From: Geosporobacter subterraneus DSM 17957
GTDB taxonomy: Bacteria > Bacillota > Clostridia > Peptostreptococcales > Thermotaleaceae
Assembly: GCF_900142145.1 (NCBI RefSeq)
Contig: NZ_FQZV01000006.1
Span: forward strand, 50,874 to 114,873
DNA: 64,000 bases
Reading direction: 5' to 3'
Shown here one piece after another: positions 58,307 to 64,000 of this stretch; the first letter of the stretch is position 1; each line of letters begins with the position of its first letter. The notes under the pieces were generated by a model. That model did no database searches, was not told the DNA's origin, and worked only from the letters and a program-made list of their open reading frames with translations. The translations under genes and the position numbers were made by a program.

Positions 58307-60261
58307 TCTCCCTCTACCTCCACTCTTAATTCTTTATCCTGCTCTGATACAATCAGGCTGATCTGCTGGCCCTTAGTTTCGATCAGTTTTGTAACAGATT
58401 CACGGTTATCGATAAATATTGGGGCGCTAAATCCGTAGTACTCTGACAGTGTATTGATGATATCTAGTCCTACATTGATTCTTGCTGCATTGTTAAGGCC
58501 GCTGCTGTATGGTACACCCTGGTACGTGGTTTCACAGCATTCAACGACACCGCCATTGATCTGTACATCAAACAACTTAAATCTCGCATATTGGAATTTT
58601 GAATTGATCCGCTCTTCCAGCATGGAAACTTTTGCCCGGATGAATTCTTCTGTCAGGTAAAGCTCATTTTCTAACCGTTCAAATTCTTTTGCCAGTTCCT
58701 TCTCCTGCTGTTTCAGTTCATCGATACGCTTTTGTGTTCTATCAAACTGTTCAAGCCTTGCCTTTTTAGCTTCATACTCATCAATATAGGCTTCCAGTTC
58801 ACTGATCTCATCCTCTATAACCTGGACACTTCCGAGGGTGTTAGCTTTCAAGGTTTCGATCTCTGATTTTACTGATTCGATTTCTTTGATTTTTGCAATG
58901 ATTGCCGGACTATTAGAAGCCTCTTCTACTTGCTTCTGGAGGTCTTTCATTTCATCCTGAAGCTTGACAGATACCTTTTCTTCATCTGCTAACTGAGTTC
59001 CAAGGCTAAAAAACTTCTCTTCAAGCTCTATGTTCTCTGCTTTAAGCTTCTCTATTTCAGCTGCTTTAGTTTTACCAGTTGCAGTGATTTTTTCTAGCTT
59101 CTCAGATTTATCTTGGTTGAATTTTGCTAGGGCTTTTTCTCTGGCTTCTTCGATCTTTGATTCTGGTAGAGACTGTCCGCAGGTTGGGCAGTTACAATCA
59201 TCGTGGTATTCAAATTTCTTAGCATCAATTTCTGCCCATTGAGATCTAAGGGCAGGCAATTCATTTTCTATAGACTGTATTGCATTCTTATTTTTCTCAA
59301 TGGTCTTTCTGCAGTTAGATATTTTCCCTTGAATGTCAAAAGCTGATTCCTTTGACTTGTTCAACTCTCTCCGCTTTTCATTTAACTGTAGGTCGATCTG
59401 TCCACGCAGTTCATTTTTTAGCTGTAGTAGCTCACCTTCCAGCTGACGTAGAAGGTTTTGCTTTTCAATAACTTGTCCACCGTTTTTCACACGAATGATC
59501 TCACTTTGCTTATCCTGTACTGCCTCTTTCAGCCTCTTGATCTCTGATGATATGGTTTCTGCATCTAGGTCCGATATATCAGGCAAACTTCTATTAGCTT
59601 CATCAATTCGAACCGGGATTCTCTCTAGTTCCTTATTGATCTCTGTTCTTCTAGCTGCGATAACCTTTCGATGATCTTCAATCTTTCTACCCTTCAATAT
59701 TTCAGGTAGCTTTTTAAGTTTCTCATTGGCCTCAATGACCTCTGCATCCGATATATCACCGCAGATTTCCAGAAGCGTTTTTCTTCGATCCTGCCAGTGA
59801 ATCTGCTCATTAAAGTAAGCTGGGCTTGTCAGCAGCTTGAAAATATTTTCATCTACAATGGCAGATACTTTGTCGGTGTACTCATTCTTTTTAACCGGTA
59901 CACCATCGATGTAATAATCTGTCGTGTGCCCACTAAATTCTTGGGTTACAGAGCCACGCTTCTTTGTCCATTTTTCACTGTAAACCTTCTTAAGTACTAG
60001 TTCTGATCCGTTTACCTCAAAGACTCCCTCTACCTCATGCTCTAGGTTATGGAGAACTTGTCCATTCTGATCTAATGTCTTGATCTCGAAGTCCTTCTTG
60101 TTTTGGCTATCCTTATCAAAGAGCAGCCAGTTGAATCCATCGAATACAGTTGTCTTTCCAGTGGCATTATCGCCATATACATTTACATTTCCGCCGAAAG
60201 CATTTAAAACAAAATGCTTGATTCCTTTGAAATTCCTTAAAGTTAACATGATTAGTTTCAT
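58285..60261 (-). CDS. SbcC/SMC-like AAA ATPase
   Basis: A 658-residue ATPase with Walker A 'YGDNATGKTTVF' (30-38), long coiled-coil arms (about 180-350 and 365-560), a Rad50-like zinc hook 'CNCPTCGQS' (Cys356, Cys358, Cys361) and a C-terminal ATPase half ending with 'APIFIDNRESVTKL' (Walker B region near 615). It should act in DNA end processing with a nuclease partner; here no SbcD is present, but the MBL-fold gene could fill that place. Confidence 0.88.
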   Translation of the reverse strand: MKLIMLTLRNFKGIKHFVLNAFGGNVNVYGDNATGKTTVFDGFNWLLFDKDSQNKKDFEIKTLDQNGQVLHNLEHEVEGVFEVNGSELVLKKVYSEKWTKKRGSVTQEFSGHTTDYYIDGVPVKKNEYTDKVSAIVDENIFKLLTSPAYFNEQIHWQDRRKTLLEICGDISDAEVIEANEKLKKLPEILKGRKIEDHRKVIAARRTEINKELERIPVRIDEANRSLPDISDLDAETISSEIKRLKEAVQDKQSEIIRVKNGGQVIEKQNLLRQLEGELLQLKNELRGQIDLQLNEKRRELNKSKESAFDIQGKISNCRKTIEKNKNAIQSIENELPALRSQWAEIDAKKFEYHDDCNCPTCGQSLPESKIEEAREKALAKFNQDKSEKLEKITATGKTKAAEIEKLKAENIELEEKFFSLGTQLADEEKVSVKLQDEMKDLQKQVEEASNSPAIIAKIKEIESVKSEIETLKANTLGSVQVIEDEISELEAYIDEYEAKKARLEQFDRTQKRIDELKQQEKELAKEFERLENELYLTEEFIRAKVSMLEERINSKFQYARFKLFDVQINGGVVECCETTYQGVPYSSGLNNAARINVGLDIINTLSEYYGFSAPIFIDNRESVTKLIETKGQQISLIVSEQDKELRVEVEGEWQIKTA

Positions 60262-60262
60262 C

Positions 60263-60424
60263 CTACGCTACCTCCTCATATTTTCTCTCTCGTATTACTA
60301 ATGACAGCTGCAATTCTGCCGCCTTAAGCTTGTGTATCGCTATATCCACATACGCTGGCTCTGCATATTGAAAGTCCTGTTCTGCTTGAGCCCAATTGGT
60401 TAGGGCTTCGATAAATTCATTCAT
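60263..60424 (-). CDS. Small hypothetical phage protein
   Basis: A 53-residue helical acidic protein ('MNEFIEALTNWAQAEQDFQY', 'KLKAAELQLSLVIRERKYEE'). ATG 60,424 has GGGGGAG before it. It ends 1 bp before the SbcC-like gene starts. Confidence 0.65.
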   Translation of the reverse strand: MNEFIEALTNWAQAEQDFQYAEPAYVDIAIHKLKAAELQLSLVIRERKYEEVA

Positions 60425-60451
60425 GCCTTCTCCCCCTTGAATAATCCTGTG

Positions 60452-60742
60452 TTATTCTGATATACTACAGGTAACAATATTTTTTTCTGGCCCTTGCTCG
60501 GATTGCCGTCCTGCAGGGGCTTTTTCATTTGAATCTACGAACATCAGGTTAACCTGACTGATTAGTTCCCTGACTTCTGCAAGCTGTTGGATTAACCTAA
60601 AATAACTGTTACAAGCTTTAACAATAAACTCTGCATCCTCTCTTTTAACCATTGATGCTACGTGTCGATTTCTACCGATTATCCTACATACATCCAAATT
60701 GTTAGCCATAACTTGAACCTCAAAAGGCAATCCATCTTTCAC
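60452..60742 (-). CDS. Hypothetical phage protein
   Basis: A 96-residue protein. GTG 60,742 is preferred since AAAGGAG lies 10 bp upstream and it follows the TGA of the small membrane peptide. It contains 'KREDAEFIVKACNSYFRLIQ' and 'GRNRHVASM'; similar small early phage proteins are common. Function unknown. Confidence 0.6.
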   Translation of the reverse strand: MKDGLPFEVQVMANNLDVCRIIGRNRHVASMVKREDAEFIVKACNSYFRLIQQLAEVRELISQVNLMFVDSNEKAPAGRQSEQGPEKNIVTCSISE

Positions 60743-60743
60743 A

Positions 60744-60830
60744 TCATTCCAGCTCCTTTCTGAATGCATACATTCCGGCAATGGGCCCAACGGTGCAAAT
60801 AAACATGAAACCTATGCCCCAGTAATTCAT
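60744..60830 (-). CDS. 28-residue phage membrane peptide
   Basis: ATG 60,830 follows GGGAGG at 7 bp. The peptide 'MNYWGIGFMFICTVGPIAGM' continues to 'YAFRKELE', with one TM helix. It overlaps the upstream gene by 4 bp and abuts the next. Function unknown. Confidence 0.55.
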   Translation of the reverse strand: MNYWGIGFMFICTVGPIAGMYAFRKELE

Positions 60831-61015
60831 GCCTTTACCTCCCTTAACAGCACATCTCTCTCATTTCTGAGTTCGTTGATAAGCATTTTAATTTCTTCCC
60901 TGCGTTCATCCATGTCGGGCTGATTAATAATTTCTATATATTCTTTGGCTAGGCTAATATGCTCAAGCACGAGTTCTTCTAGCCTTTGTTCTGCAGGGGT
61001 TAAATCCTTACTCAT
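60827..61015 (-). CDS. Small coiled-coil phage protein
   Basis: A 62-residue helical protein ('LTPAEQRLEELVLEHISLAK', 'LINELRNERDVLLREVKA'). Function unknown; early operon. Confidence 0.6.
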   Translation of the reverse strand: MSKDLTPAEQRLEELVLEHISLAKEYIEIINQPDMDERREEIKMLINELRNERDVLLREVKA

Positions 61016-61019
61016 GATC

Positions 61020-61202
61020 TCACCTCCCTTTCTCGTGATCTTGTATCTTACGAAGCACCTCTTCGTATACAGGCATCCTCACTTCTGCAGGGAGTTTGTT
61101 GATCCGACTTATTACGATATCTGTTACAGCATCTGCTAACCTATCCCTAAATATTTCTTCATCAGGTATATTTACTTCAACTACGTATCCTTGTTTTTTC
61201 AT
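61020..61202 (-). CDS. Small hypothetical phage protein
   Basis: A 60-residue protein starting at ATG 61,202 with GGGGGAG at 7 bp. It contains 'DAVTDIVISRINKLPAEVRM'. Function unknown. Confidence 0.6.
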   Translation of the reverse strand: MKKQGYVVEVNIPDEEIFRDRLADAVTDIVISRINKLPAEVRMPVYEEVLRKIQDHEKGR

Positions 61203-61273
61203 CAAAACTCCCCCTCTCTGTAGATTTTTATGTTGATTCAAGATTGTACTATTCCGCATAAAAATCTTGCCAT

Positions 61274-62014
61274 CTATACCGCCTTCTTTATCTTTCCATC
61301 CCTTATGAGTAACAGTCTAAATGTTTCTCTTCCCTTTGGAGTTATCAGCGTCTGATTATCTGCTTTGCCATTGCGGGTAAATTCTTTTAGCTCAAACAAC
61401 GATGGAGTATAATCTGCAATAGGCTTAAGCTTACCTCTGGCATCCCTGTAGACATATCTCTTTTCCAGCAACCAGTCTATAAAAGCGTTTTGACCTACCT
61501 TTAGCTCCTTTGCCGTATCCCTGAAATTCGTAAGAAGGTTTCTTTCAACTAGATCATCAAAGTAGTCTGCCTTTGGTTTCATGATCTGAATAACTTCATT
61601 TTGCTTTTTGACTACTTCAAGAGTGCTTTTGAACATTGCTTTCGTATGGTCGTCAGCAAAAGGCAGATATGTTTGAATAAATAATTCTTCACTTGCTACG
61701 TATCCACCAGTCTTTCTGATGGAAGGAAGAACTTCTCCTGCAATCCAATCAGTGAACTTTTCAGCTTCAGGTTTTCTACTAGTGAATACTAGTTTATAAA
61801 CACCCGCTTCGTTAATTACAGTCATCTGCTGTTCTCCACCAGGGGTCTGTATACTATGCAGCCCCTTCATTTTGTCTGTTAATCTTCTGGTTTGCGTGAC
61901 GTCAATCTCTAAAACTTCACATACATCTTTTGCAACAAACCATGGATCTCCATTCTTCTGGATTACTCTCACTTGTCCAAACTCCGGGCTTTTAAAAACC
62001 TGTAACTCATTCAC
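61274..62014 (-). CDS. BRO-N phage antirepressor
   Basis: A 246-residue protein. BRO-N domain (about 5-105: 'QVRVIQKNGDPWFVAKDVCE', 'FTDWIAGEVLPSIRKTGGYV') and a C-terminal KilA-C/ANT-type domain (about 130-246: 'NAFIDWLLEKRYVYRDARGK', 'ITPKGRETFRLLL'). Such proteins counter the lysogenic repressor during induction. Confidence 0.9.
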   Translation of the reverse strand: MNELQVFKSPEFGQVRVIQKNGDPWFVAKDVCEVLEIDVTQTRRLTDKMKGLHSIQTPGGEQQMTVINEAGVYKLVFTSRKPEAEKFTDWIAGEVLPSIRKTGGYVASEELFIQTYLPFADDHTKAMFKSTLEVVKKQNEVIQIMKPKADYFDDLVERNLLTNFRDTAKELKVGQNAFIDWLLEKRYVYRDARGKLKPIADYTPSLFELKEFTRNGKADNQTLITPKGRETFRLLLIRDGKIKKAV

Positions 62015-62035
62015 CTATCTCGCCTCCCTTTCTAA

Positions 62036-62326
62036 TTAGAAGTTAACAGCTTTCGCAGTAACGCTCAGTACATCACTTATAATTCTTTTTAACTCTTCGT
62101 TTTGCCGAGCAAGTTCCTGGTTTTCAGTCTCCAATCTTCTTCTCTCGAGAGGAGAAAATCTTTCAAGTTTAACTCCTTCTAGCTCTGCTATATACTGTGG
62201 TGAAAATCTGATCGATGGTATACCTTTACACGGAGTTATAATTCCTTCCTTTCTCCAGCGCTCTATCGTTTTGATATCAACCTGCCAGCGCTCAGATAAG
62301 TCTTTCTGAGTAAGCAATTGATCCAT
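62036..62326 (-). CDS. Excisionase/MerR-like HTH protein
   Basis: A 96-residue protein with an HTH_17-type DNA-binding part ('LLTQKDLSERWQVDIKTIER', 'SIRFSPQYIAELEG') and a C-terminal coiled coil ('RRRLETENQELARQNEELK'). A DNA-binding regulator or excisionase. Confidence 0.75.
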   Translation of the reverse strand: MDQLLTQKDLSERWQVDIKTIERWRKEGIITPCKGIPSIRFSPQYIAELEGVKLERFSPLERRRLETENQELARQNEELKRIISDVLSVTAKAVNF

Positions 62327-62338
62327 CTGTATACCCCC

Positions 62339-62590
62339 TTAATTTTGTTTCTTTTTTGATACTTTTTGGGCAATAAAAAACTCATCTGCACTTATATTGT
62401 ACTTATTACAGATTATCCTAAGCTCTGCGACACTAAAATCTCCACCTGTTCCATTGAGATTTTGGTTAAGGGCAGAAACGGATTTATTAAGTAATTTTGC
62501 TAATTCTATCTGCTTAATCCCGTGTTCGACCATGAAGGCTTTAAATTTTTGATATGGGGCATGCCTTCTTTTTATAGTTCCACCATGCAT
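62339..62590 (-). CDS. Cro-like HTH regulator
   Basis: An 83-residue protein with an HTH_XRE fold ('HGIKQIELAKLLNKSVSALN'). It is the first minus-strand gene divergent from the CI-like gene, the place of Cro. AGGTGAG precedes ATG 62,590. Confidence 0.85.
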   Translation of the reverse strand: MHGGTIKRRHAPYQKFKAFMVEHGIKQIELAKLLNKSVSALNQNLNGTGGDFSVAELRIICNKYNISADEFFIAQKVSKKKQN

Positions 62591-62635
62591 TCTCTCACCT
62601 CGCTTTTATGTTTCTTATTTGATACTTATAGTTTT

Positions 62636-62663
62636 ATTATATCCATATTAGTTTCGAAGTCAA
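62636..62663 (-). promoter_or_regulatory. Early (Cro-side) promoter
   Basis: Minus-strand -35 TTGACT (62,663-62,658), 16-bp spacer, -10 TATAAT (62,641-62,636), about 45 bp before the Cro-like start. Confidence 0.82.
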
Positions 62664-62693
62664 TAACTTTTTAAAGATATTCATAAAAAAATG

Positions 62694-62744
62694 TTGCACA
62701 TATGAAACTTTGTGCTATAATTATTTTAGATATATCTAAAATAA
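62694..62744 (+). promoter_or_regulatory. Repressor promoter and palindromic operator
   Basis: -35 TTGCAC (62,694-62,699), 16-bp spacer and -10 TATAAT (62,716-62,721). It is followed by a perfect 24-bp palindrome (62,721-62,744, half-site TTATTTTAGATA) covering the expected transcription start. Likely operator of the CI-like repressor for autoregulation. Confidence 0.82.
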
Positions 62745-62768
62745 AGAATGTGAAAGGCAGGTACGCAG

Positions 62769-63155
62769 ATGATTTCATTGGGTTCTCGTTTAAAATATTT
62801 GAGAATAGAAAAGGGCTTAACACAAGAAGAGTTAGCTGAAAACTTGAATAAAAAGTTTGAGATATCAATAAACAAAGGCATGATATCTAAATGGGAAAGT
62901 GATAAAAGCGAACCTCGCCTAGATTATACAAAAAACTTGGCTGAATATTTCGATGTAAGTTTAGATTATCTTATTGGTGTTTCGAAAGAGAAAGGCGCGT
63001 GGGGAAAAGGAATACAGGATGATCTGAGTGAAATGGATATATTTACAAAAGCGGCCCACAAGGTTGGGCATGAAGGCCCACTTTCCGATGAAGAAAAGGA
63101 TAAAATCGCACTTGCTATCCAAATAGCTTTGGCAAAACATAAAAATAGTAGGTGA
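62769..63155 (+). CDS. CI-like phage repressor
   Basis: A 128-residue protein with an N-terminal HTH_XRE ('LGSRLKYLRIEKGLTQEELA', 'KGMISKWESDKSEPRLDYTK') and a short C-terminal helical region without a LexA/CI peptidase domain. Together with the following ImmA/IrrE gene it resembles the ImmR/ImmA pair of ICEBs1, in which the repressor is removed by proteolysis (established for that family). Confidence 0.87.
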   Translation: MISLGSRLKYLRIEKGLTQEELAENLNKKFEISINKGMISKWESDKSEPRLDYTKNLAEYFDVSLDYLIGVSKEKGAWGKGIQDDLSEMDIFTKAAHKVGHEGPLSDEEKDKIALAIQIALAKHKNSR

Positions 63156-63161
63156 TACTAT

Positions 63162-63635
63162 ATGAATGCATATGAGGAAATTCTGACAGAATTTAGCGAG
63201 GAACTGATTATTGATGACTTTTCAATCCTGCCAGAAGATATGCCTGGATACTATGAAGAAAATAGTGTTGGGAAAATTATCTTAATCAATAAAAAATTAA
63301 AGAGAACCAAAAGCAAAATCTGCGTATTAGCTGAGGAGTTAGGTCATTATCACATGACCGTAGGAGATATAACGGATCAGTCAAAAGTTGAAAACCGAAA
63401 GCAAGAACTAAAAGCAAGACGCTGGGGATATGAAAAGCTTGTTAGCATCGAAAAATTAGTACAAGCCTCAGAGCAAGGCATAAGAAATAGATATGAATTA
63501 GCAGAGTACATCGGTGTCACTGAGGAATTTCTGGAAAAAGCATTAGCCTATTATAGAGAAAAGCACGGCACTTATTATAAGACTAGTAATTACATAGTAT
63601 ATTTTGATCCATTATGGGTCTATAAGAAAGTTTAA
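63162..63635 (+). CDS. ImmA/IrrE family metallopeptidase
   Basis: A 157-residue protein with the ImmA/IrrE core 'ICVLAEELGHYHMTVGDITD' (about 53-72). The expected HExxH is changed to EELGH (first His replaced by Glu58), a variant I recall in phage members. It lies 6 bp after the repressor gene and probably cleaves it upon induction signals. Confidence 0.85.
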   Translation: MNAYEEILTEFSEELIIDDFSILPEDMPGYYEENSVGKIILINKKLKRTKSKICVLAEELGHYHMTVGDITDQSKVENRKQELKARRWGYEKLVSIEKLVQASEQGIRNRYELAEYIGVTEEFLEKALAYYREKHGTYYKTSNYIVYFDPLWVYKKV

Positions 63636-63717
63636 TACATAATAATAACCCTGAATTATTCATCATAATTTATCCAGCATTGCTTCGTGCCGCATAGTTA
63701 CAGTAGTTTTGCATTAT

Positions 63718-63748
63718 TATTGGTTTCACTTAAAAAGTGAAACCAATA
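63718..63748. repeat. 14-bp perfect palindrome before the transposase
   Basis: TATTGGTTTCACTT / AAGTGAAACCAATA with an AAA centre, about 70 bp before the transposase start. It may mark the IS end region or be a regulatory hairpin. Confidence 0.5.
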
Positions 63749-63820
63749 CAATAGAAAAAGAGTTTCAACTTTGTTAAAATGAAGTCACCGCAACTAACAT
63801 TTCACAAAGGAGAAACACTT

Positions 63821-64000
63821 ATGTCTAGTCTAAGTGCACTTCACTCAGAAAGCAACAGTAAAATTAAAATTAATTTCGCAGGAGGGGATTTATCCTCCGA
63901 TTCTGGCCTACTTCTGATTAAGGAATTCGCCCATAAGCTTGGTTTTCCTAAACTAATTAAAAAGCTGTTTAAAACCAATGATACTGCTACACGCACCCAT
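63821..64000 (+). CDS. IS1380-family transposase, N-terminal part (cut by window end)
   Basis: 60 codons visible. The start 'MSSLSALHSESNSKIKINF' and 'AGGDLSSDSGLLLIKEFAHK' match the N-terminus of IS1380 (DDE group 1) transposases. AAAGGAG lies 10 bp upstream. Catalytic residues would lie beyond 64,000. Confidence 0.8.
   Translation, partial: MSSLSALHSESNSKIKINFAGGDLSSDSGLLLIKEFAHKLGFPKLIKKLFKTNDTATRTH

Larger units (their letters stand above)
30580..63640. mobile_element. Siphovirus-type prophage (HK97-like capsid)
   Basis: About 33 kb of phage genes: regulators, recombination and replication, packaging, head, tail, lysis. Module order is canonical for temperate siphophages of Firmicutes. 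The boundaries are estimates: the left end is placed before the promoter of the plus-strand cargo genes and the right end after ImmA. I saw no integrase and no clear att repeat; an IS1380-type transposase begins just after the right end. Confidence 0.9.

Overview
The window looks like a chromosomal segment of a low-GC, strictly anaerobic, spore-forming Firmicute of the class Clostridia. Evidence: a nickel CO dehydrogenase, an anaerobic sulfite reductase (asrABC), a YhcN/YlaJ sporulation lipoprotein, A/T-rich intergenic DNA, AGGAGG-type ribosome sites and frequent GTG/TTG starts. The gene set reminds me of Alkaliphilus-like clostridia, but I could not test this.

Positions 1-30,436 are host chromosome. 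In order: a zinc ABC importer operon (znuA-znuC-znuB plus a DUF1980-type membrane protein, all minus strand) behind a promoter with a Fur/Zur-like palindrome and a leader terminator; a CtpC-like P1B metal ATPase; an FMN-binding glutamate-synthase-like protein; an S-layer-homology protein; a Met/Pro-rich tandem-repeat protein; sporulation-type small proteins; a TM1586-type nitroreductase; a stand-alone CO dehydrogenase; an lrp-glnA operon; a decayed Cache-type chemoreceptor; a hemerythrin; a cupin with a probably frameshifted start; an HtrA protease next to an OmpR-type two-component system and a lytic transglycosylase; and a sulfite-reduction block (FNT channel then asrA, asrB, asrC) with a CRP/FNR-type box upstream. 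Several intergenic gaps hold related GC-rich or 'CATTCTGAGCG...GCGAAGAATC' interspersed repeats.

Positions about 30,580-63,640 are one siphovirus-type prophage with an HK97-fold capsid module. Three plus-strand genes at the left end look like cargo. The rest runs on the minus strand, read from right to left: early regulators (Cro-like, excisionase-like HTH, BRO antirepressor), recombination genes (SbcC-like ATPase, RecT, MBL-fold hydrolase), a replication initiator, small accessory proteins, HNHc nuclease, late regulator, TerS-like and HNH/P-loop genes, TerL, portal, protease, capsid, connectors, tail tube, tail chaperones with a -1 frameshift site, tape measure, Dit-like and Gp37-like tail proteins, receptor-binding proteins, XkdX, and a lysis cassette (M15 peptidase, NAGPA-like protein, holin). 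The CI-like repressor and ImmA/IrrE peptidase are divergent on the plus strand at the right. No integrase is visible; the window ends inside an IS1380-family transposase, so the right end of the prophage is either interrupted by this element or lies beyond 64,000.

I found no CRISPR array, tRNA, rRNA, reverse transcriptase or recognised defence island. The least explained items are a plus-strand hairpin-rich small locus at 50,100-50,222 inside the minus-strand prophage, the znuA leader, the 11-bp-periodic operator before htrA, and the plus-strand cargo genes at 30,678-31,778.
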